Shown: positions 1 through 6,838 of the stretch, piece by piece
Position numbering within the stretch: position 1 is the first letter of the stretch
How the letters are laid out: the number at the start of each line of letters is the position of its first letter
Source: CAVDHB01 sp963608705
GTDB lineage: Bacteria; Bacteroidota; Bacteroidia; Bacteroidales; Bacteroidaceae
Length of the DNA stretch: 16,948 bases
Reading direction: 5' to 3'
Assembly (NCBI GenBank): GCA_963608705.1
Contig: CAVDHB010000077.1
Location: 1-16,948, forward strand
The notes under the pieces: model-generated
Database searches by the model: none
Seen by the model: the letters and a program-made list of their open reading frames with translations, nothing else
What the model was told of the DNA's origin: nothing
Translations under genes and position numbers: made by a program

Positions 1-104
1 AGTGTACCTTTAGTGTAGGCTTAGTGTAGGTAATATTCCTATTTTTATCATATTATAAACTGATAACCAATTACTTAAAAACATTCAGTGTAGGCGTGTA
101 GGCA
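1..104. repeat. Tandem TAGTGTAGG repeat cluster (left)
   Basis: The window opens with tandem copies of a 9-10 base unit, TAGTGTAGG(C/T). Clear copies lie at 11-30, followed by AATATTCCT and a T-run (32-46). A looser copy, AGTGTAGGCGTGTAGGC, sits at about 87-103. The same arrangement recurs at 16902-16948 in the same orientation, so the window is bracketed by direct repeats. No coding frame through it is convincing. Its role is unknown. Confidence 0.75.
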
Positions 105-178
105 AATTCACGAAAAAACGTTTGGCTGGAAGGGGATATTATGTTTAATAAGAAAAGTCGTATGTCTGTATTTTCTAA

Positions 179-214
179 AATGATTATCCCAAACATACCA
201 CCGTCCTATCTTGG
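179..214. repeat. Partial copy of the 131-bp MITE-like element
   Basis: The stretch beginning ATGATTATCCCAAACATACC resembles one terminal arm of the element at 285-415 read on the minus strand, and also the arm starting at 2905 (ATGATTATCTGCAAACATAC). It has no matching second end nearby, so it looks like a decayed or truncated copy. The match was judged by eye. Confidence 0.5.
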
Positions 215-284
215 TAATGGTTCTGACTCTCATGGTCGTTTTTTTACGGTGAATAATAAAATTTCTGCGGTGAGTTACGAATAC

Positions 285-415
285 AATGATTATCCGCAAT
301 CGTACCACTAATCAACATTGTTTAGGTAGAGATGCGATTTATCGCATCTCCATTAGTTTAGTCGTTATATTGCAATGTGCAAACCAGGAGAGTAGTATGT
401 TTGCGGATAATCATT
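285..415. mobile_element. MITE-like element, 131 bp, perfect 15-bp terminal inverted repeats
   Basis: The two ends are exact inverted copies: AATGATTATCCGCAA at 285-299 and TTGCGGATAATCATT at 401-415. The middle carries a perfect hairpin, GAGATGCGAT-TT-ATCGCATCTC (329-350). The element is non-coding and far too short for a transposase, so any movement would need an enzyme supplied in trans. Half of it recurs inverted at 1699-1740, and related arms lie at 179-214, 2905-2987 and 3258-3287. It lies just downstream of the response-regulator stop; the hairpin has no T-run on the minus strand, so it is not an obvious terminator for that gene. Confidence 0.75.
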
Positions 416-445
416 TATCTTATTTTGACTGCTATTAAGGGATTC

Positions 446-1135
446 TTATAAGCTAACCTTCAGCATGAACCCTTTCTTTTTCAGCGATACGATGGAGAGT
501 GTGTCGTCGTGTGAAATGGCTCGGCGAAGATGGCTGATTTGTACGTTCACGGCCAGCGAGTTGGCATAGCTGACATGACCCCATACCGTTTCTTGTATCG
601 TTTCCTTCGATACCACTGTGTTTAAGTGGCGAGCTAAAAGCCGCAGGATGTCCGCCTGTCTGCTTGTGACAAGCACCTTGCTCGAACGGGTGCATAGTTC
701 GTTGGCTGAATAGCGGAAGGTTGTCTGTCCGATGCGGTAGGTTTCTTCTTCCTCCTTGTCTGTTCCTTGCGTTCGGAAACGCTCTTCTATCCTTGCGAGA
801 AGCTCTTCCGGGTAGAACGGTTTGGCCAGGTAGTCGTTAGCCTGAAGGCGGAAGCCTGTCAGACGGTCGGTTTTCTCCGTGCGGTCAGTCAAGAAGAACA
901 GCAGCACCTTTGAGTCGGTCTCCCGTATTTTTGGGGCCACTTCAAAGCCGTTAAGTATGGGCATATTGATGTCTAACAGTACAAGGTCGGGCTTCATACG
1001 CATGAATTCGTCCAAGGCGATGCGTCCGTTTCCTGCGTAAGCTACCTCGTATCCGTGGCTTTCGAGATACGATTTCAACAGCACCGAGTACTTCAAGTCG
1101 TCATCGGCCAGCAATATCTTTATCTTCTTCGTCAT
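446..1135 (-). CDS. OmpR/PhoB-family response regulator
   Basis: A 229-residue DNA-binding response regulator. The receiver domain (about residues 5-120) has all the working residues: the acidic cluster D11-D13, phospho-acceptor D55 (in LVLLDINMP), T83 and K105 (LAKPF). A winged-helix trans_reg_C domain fills about 130-228, including VWGHVSYANSLAVNVQISHL. Length and layout are normal for the family, and it resembles the RprY type of Bacteroides. Its ATG overlaps the stop of the upstream kinase fragment (1132-1698) by 4 bp (ATGA), so the two are translationally coupled. Because that kinase has lost its phosphorylatable His, this regulator may be without a working local partner. Target genes cannot be told from the sequence. 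Confidence 0.93.
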   Translation of the reverse strand: MTKKIKILLADDDLKYSVLLKSYLESHGYEVAYAGNGRIALDEFMRMKPDLVLLDINMPILNGFEVAPKIRETDSKVLLFFLTDRTEKTDRLTGFRLQANDYLAKPFYPEELLARIEERFRTQGTDKEEEETYRIGQTTFRYSANELCTRSSKVLVTSRQADILRLLARHLNTVVSKETIQETVWGHVSYANSLAVNVQISHLRRAISHDDTLSIVSLKKKGFMLKVSL

Positions 1136-1698
1136 TTCTCCTCCTTGTTAAAAGCGTTCTGCGGAATTATCAGCGTGACCGTCGTTCCCTCCATAGGCTT
1201 GCTTTTCAATGTCACCTTTCCCCCGTGAGCCGTCACCACCATACGTACATAGCTCAGTCCAAGCCCCATTCCAGGCTGCATGAGGTTGTGGGTGTTCGTG
1301 GCGCGGTAGAACTTTCTGAATATCAGACGCTGCTCTTTCACAGGGATGCCGATACCGTTGTCGGTCACGGACAGCATAATAGCGGAACCTTCATCTCTGC
1401 ATCCTATTGTAATGGAGACTTCCTCGCCTGAATACTTCACTGCGTTTTCCAATAAGTTACGTACCACGTTATTCACCTGCATACGGTCGCCAAACATACT
1501 GTCTGACAGTCGTTCATACTTCAACACTACGTGTACGGTCTTGTCTGCGGTATCCTTTTCAAAGTGGCGGGCTTCGTTTTCCAGCATCGCACGCACGTTA
1601 AACTGCTCCACATTCACGGGTAAATGCTCCTCCACCCTTATCACGTCACGCAGTTTCCCGATGTACTCCGTAAAGTTGTCCGTCTCTTCAACCGCCAT
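1132..1698 (-). CDS. N-terminally truncated sensor histidine kinase (probable gene remnant)
   Basis: The 188-residue product is only the end of a histidine kinase. Residues 1-30 look like the second helix of the dimerisation domain (YIGKLRDVIRVEEH). After that comes a full HATPase_c domain: N-box NLLENAVKYS (81-90), G1 box DNGIGIP (113-119), F box around FRKFYRA (127-133) and G2 box GMGLGLSYV (143-151). There is no signal or membrane segment, sensor, HAMP or H-box, so the His that would be phosphorylated is absent. A usual kinase of this type is 400 residues or more. Directly upstream of the ATG lies half of a MITE-like element (1699-1740), so the 5' part was probably deleted at the repeat. 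The 3' end overlaps the response regulator ATG by 4 bp. The protein could still bind ATP, but self-phosphorylation is not expected. The ATG used here is simply the first available, and the real start is uncertain. Confidence 0.8.
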   Translation of the reverse strand: MAVEETDNFTEYIGKLRDVIRVEEHLPVNVEQFNVRAMLENEARHFEKDTADKTVHVVLKYERLSDSMFGDRMQVNNVVRNLLENAVKYSGEEVSITIGCRDEGSAIMLSVTDNGIGIPVKEQRLIFRKFYRATNTHNLMQPGMGLGLSYVRMVVTAHGGKVTLKSKPMEGTTVTLIIPQNAFNKEEK

Positions 1699-1740
1699 TC
1701 TACCTAAACAATGTTGATTAGTGGTACAATTGTGGATAAT
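1699..1740. repeat. Inverted half-copy of the MITE-like element, at the kinase breakpoint
   Basis: Read on the minus strand this matches 289-330 at 40 of 42 positions. It is the outer arm of the element at 285-415, without the central hairpin or second arm. It stops one base before the first ATG of the truncated kinase. Together the two copies put the kinase/regulator pair between inverted repeats about 1.4 kb apart. Confidence 0.8.
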
Positions 1741-1896
1741 TATATCTTGTGATATATTTAAAATCTATCTTTCCGTAAGAATAATAATATGAAAGAAAAG
1801 TAATTGTGAGAGTATGGAACCATTTGATTTTAGTTAAAAACGGTTCTCTGTTACTGTTTATTTCCCATAAACCTCGTTCCAATGATATTTTTGTAG

Positions 1897-1904
1897 TAAC
1901 TTTG
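1897..1904 (+). promoter_or_regulatory. Candidate Bacteroides -7 box (TAACTTTG)
   Basis: TAACTTTG fits the Bacteroidetes -7 consensus TAnnTTTG and lies 30 bases before the lipoprotein ATG at 1935. The expected -33 TTTG, about 20 bp upstream, is poor (near GTTCC at 1876-1880), so the call is moderate. Confidence 0.5.
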
Positions 1905-1934
1905 GAGCAATTATTATTTATAAAACTTATAATT

Positions 1935-2840
1935 ATGGTTAGAAAGAAGTTTAGATTGTATTTGTTTGCCGGCATGTTGGGGCTGAGTTGTATGGCCTGT
2001 GAAAGTCCGGTAGGGGATGAGGTGGAGCAACAGAAGGAGCTGAAGATGGCGGAAGAAGGAAATGTTCGATTCAAAATCAATGTGTATGAACAAATTGCTT
2101 TTGGCAGGGGAACAGAGAAGAAAACACGCACACAGTCTGTGGAAGAGGTGTGCAGTCGTATCACGTTGGCGGTGTTTAAGGGGGATGAAAAGGTGAAGAC
2201 TGTATCACAGTCATCTGATAAAGAAGGATTTGGTGATTTGTCTGTGAATCTTTCTTCCGGAACGTATAAAGTGCTGGTGGTGGCGCATAATGGGGAAGGG
2301 ACACCTACTATTACGAAGTTGGATGAGATAAAGTTCAAGGATAATAAGGTGACAGACACCTTTTGTTATTACGGAGATATACAGGTGGGGGAGAATGCTC
2401 AGGAATATAATTTGTTGTTGAAGCGAGTGGTAGGTATGTTTCGGTTGGTGGTGGAAGATGTCACACCGAAAAAAGTGACGCAAATGAAGTTCTATTATAC
2501 AGGCGGCAGTAGTACATTGGACGGCACAACTGGTTTTGGTGCCGTAAATTCCCGGCAAACAGAGGTGAGAAATGTGTCAAGTACAGCTTATTCGGGAGGG
2601 ACTGTGTATGAAATTTACACAATTCCGCATAATCCGGAGAAGAAATTGAAGATTGTAGTGACTGGATTGGACAACCTTGGAGACGTGCTTTATGAACGTA
2701 CTTTTGAGGATGTGCCGCTTAGTGTGAACAAGATTACACAGTATTCAGGCTCTTTTTTCTCGGAGGAAATTGGAGGACTTGACAAGAAGTTGATACTAAA
2801 GGTGAATACTGAATGGGAAAAGGAAGATAGAAGATACTGA
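1935..2840 (+). CDS. FimB/Mfa2-like fimbrial-subunit lipoprotein
   Basis: A 301-residue predicted lipoprotein. The N-terminus has basic residues (MVRKKF), a hydrophobic stretch and a Cys-ending signal (LSCMAC), so it is probably cleaved and lipidated at Cys23 and surface or outer-membrane attached. The body is beta-rich with features I associate with the Bacteroides FimB/Mfa2 and fimbrillin-accessory families: SGTYKVLVVAHN, LLKRVVGMFRLVVED and a following FYYTGGSSTLDGTTGFG segment. Fimbrillin-type proteins form or anchor short pili. An upstream frame extends to 1806, but the ATG at 1935 is chosen because the signal peptide begins there and a -7 box lies 30 bp upstream. It stands alone: no fimbrillin or assembly partner lies beside it, and it is boxed in by repeats on both sides, which suggests acquisition or phase-type variation. 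Family assignment is by recognition only. Confidence 0.65.
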   Translation: MVRKKFRLYLFAGMLGLSCMACESPVGDEVEQQKELKMAEEGNVRFKINVYEQIAFGRGTEKKTRTQSVEEVCSRITLAVFKGDEKVKTVSQSSDKEGFGDLSVNLSSGTYKVLVVAHNGEGTPTITKLDEIKFKDNKVTDTFCYYGDIQVGENAQEYNLLLKRVVGMFRLVVEDVTPKKVTQMKFYYTGGSSTLDGTTGFGAVNSRQTEVRNVSSTAYSGGTVYEIYTIPHNPEKKLKIVVTGLDNLGDVLYERTFEDVPLSVNKITQYSGSFFSEEIGGLDKKLILKVNTEWEKEDRRY

Positions 2841-2987
2841 TTCTTATTGCGTATATGGCTTTCGCCTGATGAGTTTTCTTTATGCTTGAATAATGATGGC
2901 TTTTATGATTATCTGCAAACATACCACTATCCTGTCTTGCACGTTGTAACAAGTAGAGACGCGATTCATCGCGTCTCTACCTAAACA

Positions 2988-3257
2988 ATGAAGTGATTTA
3001 AACTTTTCTACAACTTTATTCGTGAGATGCTTTATGTGAATAAATGATGCAAAAACGCAAAAGGCTTCGATGGCCAATGAAGCCTTATGCGATGGCTAAC
3101 GAAGAAGGCTTCGATAGCGAATGAAGCCTATTGTATGCACAAACGAATGTTTTCGGGTGGAGAACTGTTCACAGACTATATGCTAAACGATGGCTTTATT
3201 TCCGCCTCTTACTTCTGAAGAAAATTTGAAAGGAAGTAAAAGCTTAAACCACTTCAT
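2988..3257. mobile_element. Nested 270-bp insert with 16-bp imperfect inverted ends
   Basis: The insert that splits the element above starts ATGAAGTGATTTAAAC (2988-3003) and ends GCTTAAACCACTTCAT (3242-3257). These are inverted copies with 14 of 16 matching. No convincing ORF lies inside, and two GGCTTC hairpins occupy its middle. It looks like a second, unrelated small non-autonomous element. The target duplication, if any, is too short to fix by eye. Confidence 0.5.
3061..3129. repeat. Two GGCTTC hairpin repeats
   Basis: Two near-identical palindromes lie about 44 bp apart. AAGGCTTC...GAAGCCTT (3061-3086) has an 8-bp perfect stem, and AAGGCTTC...GAAGCCT (3105-3129) a 7-bp stem. The inner bases also partly pair (GATGGCCAAT). 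They resemble dispersed REP-type intergenic hairpins. Neither is followed by a T-run, so a terminator role is unlikely. Confidence 0.6.
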
Positions 3258-3341
3258 GATTAGTGCTACAATTGCGGATGATCATTATGGTTTTTCTATT
3301 TGTGTTTTTGTTTGAGTCAGGACGCTAAGAAGAAAAGGCTT

Positions 3342-3373
3342 CTTGCCCTATTCGGGAGAAGTTTGTATCTTCG
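3342..3373 (+). promoter_or_regulatory. Candidate promoter of the trehalose-like/Kdp sensor operon
   Basis: CTTG (3342-3345) and TATCTTCG (3366-3373) are 20 bp apart. They fit the Bacteroidetes -33 TTTG and -7 TAnnTTTG pattern with one mismatch in each. Transcription would start near 3380, about 40 bases before the ATG at 3422. Confidence 0.5.
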
Positions 3374-3421
3374 CGTAGGGAATCAGAAGATTCCTTAGAA
3401 GGTTTTAAACAACGAACGGAT

Positions 3422-5647
3422 ATGAAGCTATATGTCGTGACCGGACAGCTGCCGGTCGAGGCGGTTCCAAGGAATCAAGAGTATATATTTAGACCTGATT
3501 TCAGCTATGCGTGGCAGGAATGCGTGCGGAAAGGAGAAGGTTTTGAGCGGGTTATATGGACGGGTTGGCCGAAATGCTTTCTGGAAGAGAATGCGCGGTC
3601 AGCCGTGATTGGACAGCTGGACGCATTGGACTGTGTGCCGGTTTTCCTCTCTAAGGAAGTGTATGAACTGGGATACCGGGATTACGGAGCGAAGACGCTT
3701 TGGCCATTGTGCCTGTACGAGGAACTGAAGTGGGAGACTGGCTATGGGGCACGCTGGAATGCGTATGAGCAGCTGAATCAGTTGTATGCTGATACGTTGG
3801 CGGTCGAAGTAAGTTCGGACGACTGGGTGTGGGTGCAAGACCCAAGGCTGATGTTGCTTCCTTCCATGCTTCGAGAACGAGTGCCGAAACTCCATATTGC
3901 CTATTTTCACCATCTTCCTTTTCCTTCTTATGAATTGTTCCGGGAGCTTCCTGAACGGGATAAACTTCTGCAAGGTGTATTGGGGGCGGATTATGTGGGT
4001 TTCCAGACTCATAATTATATGCGGCATTTTATCAGTACGGTGGAGAGAGTGTGTCACTTGAATTTCAACTTTGATGAGGTGAACAGCAGGGGGCATTTAG
4101 TACGCGTGGATGCGCTTTCCGTGGGGGTGGATTATGATAAGTTTCACCACTGTGTGGAAAATGAAGGCGTGCAGCAGGAAATAGAGAGATGTCGTCTTTT
4201 TACGGGGAATCATCGTCTACTGCTCTCTGTGGACAGCCTTTCGTACAGTCGTGGCATACGTCGCAGACTGAGGGCTTATGAAGAGTTCCTTGTTCACTAT
4301 CCGCAGGAGAGAGAGAAGGTGGTGTTGGCGCAGATTTTCTATCCTTCGCCGGAGGAGGATACACATTTAAAAGAGGAGGTTGACCGTTGGACTGAAGAAC
4401 TGAATAATCGTTTTGGTACGGAACGGTGGAGACCTGTGTGTAATTATTACCATCGTTTCACTTTCGAAGAGTTGGCGGCGTTCTTGTTTGTGGCGGACGT
4501 ATTTCTCGCCACGCCCTTGCGGTGTGGTATGGACTTGGTGGCCAAGGAGTATGCGGCTTGTAAGCAGGAGAACGGCGGCGTGTTGATTCTGAGTGAGTTC
4601 GCTGGTGCGTCTGTGGAACTTCCCGATGCGCTGTTGGTGAATCCTTATGACACGGAGTCTATGATGTCGGCTATCCGCAAGGCTATGGATATGTCGCTTG
4701 ACGAACAGCGTTTAAGGCTGGGCAGGATGCAGGTGCATTTGGCCAAGTTTGATGCCAAGGGATGGTTCCATGCTTTCAAGGACGAATGGGAAGATGCTTA
4801 TACCAAGAGCCGTTATTATAAGGAGAAGGAAATTACTCCCTCTTTGACAAGGCAAATCAGCACTTCCTACGCACAGTCGCACAACCGTCTGATTATGTTG
4901 GACTACGAGGGGACGTTGGTGGATTATCCTTCGCCTGACTACGATGGCACGCCAGGTTCGGAAGTACGGGACATCCTGCGCCGTTATTGCGAGGAAAAGG
5001 ACAATCATGTGCTGCTTACCAGCGATTTGAGGGCGGTAGACTTGGAACGATGGTTCGGCGATTTGCCGATGTCCATTGTGGCTGAGCAGGGTGCCTGTTT
5101 CAAGGGAGAGTATGGCGGGTGGCAGCGTAGCCAGCCGGCACAACCTTGGAGCGAGGGATTGTTATCTGTCTTGAAGATGTTCGTGGAGAAGACACCCCAT
5201 GCTTACCTTGAGAGACAAGACACAGTGCTGATTTGGCATTACGAGCAGACGGACACTTGGCTGGGTGACTTGAGAGCTGGACAACTTATTCGCACACTCT
5301 ATCTGATCTGCCAGCAGCAACGGCTGCAAATCATGCAGGGAAACCGTGCGTTGGAAATCAAACCTGTGGGATTTACTAACGGAGCCGAGGTGAAGCAGAT
5401 GGTGTATGGCAATGACTATGATTTTATTCTCTCGCTCAGCAATGAGAAAACGGATGACGAGTTGTTCTGCTCACTCCCGGAGGATGCCGTGACAGTGAAA
5501 GTAGGGGAGACTTCCGAATATGCGCGGTTTAATATTCCGATTCGCAGGGATACCATTTCTTTCTTGGAAGAGGTACTGGAGCAAAGCAAGCGGACTTTCC
5601 ATGTGGGGCGTTTCAGCAAGATGTTCCATGCGTTAAGGGGTAAATAA
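3422..5647 (+). CDS. Bifunctional trehalose-6-P synthase/phosphatase homologue, likely catalytically degenerate
   Basis: At 741 residues it has the fused layout of OtsA-OtsB proteins. A GT20 glycosyltransferase (about 1-465) would join UDP-glucose and glucose-6-P. A HAD phosphatase (about 488-725) would remove the phosphate. The fold markers are clear: LMLLPSMLRERVP (143-155), HHLPFPSYELFRELP (163-177), GMDLVAKEY (369-377) and SEFAGASVEL (391-400). Many catalytic positions are changed. Compared with E. coli OtsA, R9 is Q9, the glycine loop is missing, R262 is S272, K267 is R277, R300 is about P310 and D361 is C368; D140, H164 and E376 remain. In the phosphatase, DxDGT is DYEGT (494-498), AEHGA is AEQGA (554-558), the NKG lysine is N653, and GDDxTD is SNEKTD (673-678). 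The gene leads an operon, with 14 bp to the KdpD-like gene. Two intact-length domains with eroded active sites suggest a sensing or scaffold role, but residual activity is not excluded. Confidence 0.85.
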   Translation: MKLYVVTGQLPVEAVPRNQEYIFRPDFSYAWQECVRKGEGFERVIWTGWPKCFLEENARSAVIGQLDALDCVPVFLSKEVYELGYRDYGAKTLWPLCLYEELKWETGYGARWNAYEQLNQLYADTLAVEVSSDDWVWVQDPRLMLLPSMLRERVPKLHIAYFHHLPFPSYELFRELPERDKLLQGVLGADYVGFQTHNYMRHFISTVERVCHLNFNFDEVNSRGHLVRVDALSVGVDYDKFHHCVENEGVQQEIERCRLFTGNHRLLLSVDSLSYSRGIRRRLRAYEEFLVHYPQEREKVVLAQIFYPSPEEDTHLKEEVDRWTEELNNRFGTERWRPVCNYYHRFTFEELAAFLFVADVFLATPLRCGMDLVAKEYAACKQENGGVLILSEFAGASVELPDALLVNPYDTESMMSAIRKAMDMSLDEQRLRLGRMQVHLAKFDAKGWFHAFKDEWEDAYTKSRYYKEKEITPSLTRQISTSYAQSHNRLIMLDYEGTLVDYPSPDYDGTPGSEVRDILRRYCEEKDNHVLLTSDLRAVDLERWFGDLPMSIVAEQGACFKGEYGGWQRSQPAQPWSEGLLSVLKMFVEKTPHAYLERQDTVLIWHYEQTDTWLGDLRAGQLIRTLYLICQQQRLQIMQGNRALEIKPVGFTNGAEVKQMVYGNDYDFILSLSNEKTDDELFCSLPEDAVTVKVGETSEYARFNIPIRRDTISFLEEVLEQSKRTFHVGRFSKMFHALRGK

Positions 5648-5661
5648 AAAACAGTGTGACC

Positions 5662-6810
5662 ATGGCAGAGAACGGAATAAACGACATAGAAAGAGACAAG
5701 GAGGCGGCGTATTTCCTGAACCTGATACGTCATTCCCGAAGGGGTAAGTTCAAGATTTACATCGGTATGATTGCCGGTGTGGGAAAGACTTATCGGATGC
5801 TGACTGAGGCGCATGAGTTGCTGAAGAACGGTATCGACGTGCAGATTGGCTATGTGGAGACGCACGGTCGTCCTGGCACGGTGGCGCAACTGGAGGGGCT
5901 TCCTGTGATTCCACGGAAGAAAATCTTCTATAAAGGGAAGGAGCTGGAGGAGATGGACTTGGAGTTGATTCTCAAGATTCATCCGGAGCTTGTCGTGGTG
6001 GACGAGTTGGCGCATACTAACGTGGAGGGATGCCGTAACTCGAAGCGTTGGCAGGATGTGATGGACATTCTTGACGCAGGCATCAATGTGATTTCAGCGT
6101 TGAATATCCAGCATATCGAGAGTTTAGGAGACGAGGTGCAGGAAATCACGGGTATCAACGTGAAAGAAAGGGTGCCGGACAGGGTGTTGCAGGAGGCGGA
6201 CGAGGTGGTAAATATCGACCTCACGGCCAACGAGCTGATAGAACGTCTGAAGGCGGGCAACATCTATCGGAAAGACAAGGTGCCAATGGCACTGAATCAC
6301 TTCTTCAAGACGGAGAATATCCTGCAACTCAGGGAGCTGGCTTTGAAAGAAGTGGCTTTCCGGGTAGAGCGGAAAGTGGAGAACGAGGTGTTGCCTGGTG
6401 GAGCGGCTCCTCGTCGGGAGCGGATTCTTGCCTGTATCAGCAGTGCGGAGTTCACTCCGAAACTGGTCATCCGTAAGGCGTATAGGCTGGCCACCCGTTA
6501 TAACACTACTTTCGTGGCCTTGTATGTGCAAAGACCTGGTGAAGATCCGATGCAGATACCGTTGTCCACACAGCGTCATCTGTTAGATCATTTCAAGTTG
6601 GTGGCGCAGCTTGGCGGGCAGGTGGAGAAAGTGGCTTCAAAAGATATGTTGGACTCGGTGATAGAGGCTTGCCGGAAGTTTAATGTCACCACACTTTGCA
6701 TGGGACAGCCGGCGTTCAAGATGCCGGGGGCGTTGTTTCAGATTAACGCTTATCGACGATTCTTGAAGGCGTTGAAAGACATGAAGATAGATTTACTTAT
6801 CGTGGCGTAA
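5662..6810 (+). CDS. kdpD: Stand-alone KdpD sensor module (KdpD domain plus USP domain)
   Basis: 382 residues equal to the cytoplasmic N-terminal part of KdpD, without membrane helices or kinase. The KdpD domain (about 25-235) has a Walker A, GMIAGVGKT (35-43), and a Walker B, LVVVDELAH (110-118), with the family's GYVETHGRP and ALNIQHIESL motifs. The last 130 residues (from RRERILACIS) form a universal-stress-protein domain. In E. coli KdpD this region binds nucleotides and tunes the kinase response to K+ and osmotic stress. A GTG at 5656 could also start the frame. ATG 5662 is preferred because it follows the upstream stop by 14 bp and starts with a usual codon. The kinase gene follows 28 bp downstream, so the two probably work as a split KdpD. 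No kdpFABC or kdpE lies in the window. Confidence 0.9.
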   Translation: MAENGINDIERDKEAAYFLNLIRHSRRGKFKIYIGMIAGVGKTYRMLTEAHELLKNGIDVQIGYVETHGRPGTVAQLEGLPVIPRKKIFYKGKELEEMDLELILKIHPELVVVDELAHTNVEGCRNSKRWQDVMDILDAGINVISALNIQHIESLGDEVQEITGINVKERVPDRVLQEADEVVNIDLTANELIERLKAGNIYRKDKVPMALNHFFKTENILQLRELALKEVAFRVERKVENEVLPGGAAPRRERILACISSAEFTPKLVIRKAYRLATRYNTTFVALYVQRPGEDPMQIPLSTQRHLLDHFKLVAQLGGQVEKVASKDMLDSVIEACRKFNVTTLCMGQPAFKMPGALFQINAYRRFLKALKDMKIDLLIVA

Positions 6811-6838
6811 GCCTGAATGACAGATAATCATAAGAACA

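Larger units (their letters stand above)
2905..3287. mobile_element. Second MITE-like copy, split by an inner insertion
   Basis: The left arm starts at 2905 (ATGATTATCTGCAA). It runs to a perfect 28-bp palindrome at 2953-2980 (arm GTAGAGACGCGAT, 2-base loop) and the shared CTACCTAAACAATG. The sequence then leaves the pattern at 2988 and rejoins it at about 3258 with GATTAGTGCTACAATTGCGG, ending in a matching inverted terminus near 3287. This is the same element as 285-415 with about 270 bp inserted. No gene lies between 2841 and 3421. The rest of that stretch is AT-rich with no feature beyond those listed here. Confidence 0.6.

Noticed and set aside
108..308. 66-residue minus-strand frame
   Set aside because: Basic, low-complexity translation over the same repeat material, with no promoter and no recognisable family.
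141..311. A 56-residue open frame (MFNKKSRMSV...) on the plus strand with a GGAAGGGG-like SD
   Set aside because: Much of it is made of a partial MITE arm (179-214) and the left end of the intact element (285-311), so the frame is probably accidental.
329..350. Element hairpin as terminator of the response regulator gene
   Set aside because: No T-run follows it on the minus strand, and it is a shared part of a repeated element.
1718..2359. 213-residue minus-strand frame opposite the fimbrial lipoprotein
   Set aside because: Ser/Thr-rich mirror of the real gene; the plus strand has a signal peptide and family motifs.
5875..5890. TGGCACGGTGGCGCA as a second sigma-54-like site
   Set aside because: Inside the KdpD-like coding frame, and the -12 part is CGCA, not TTGC, so it is a chance match.
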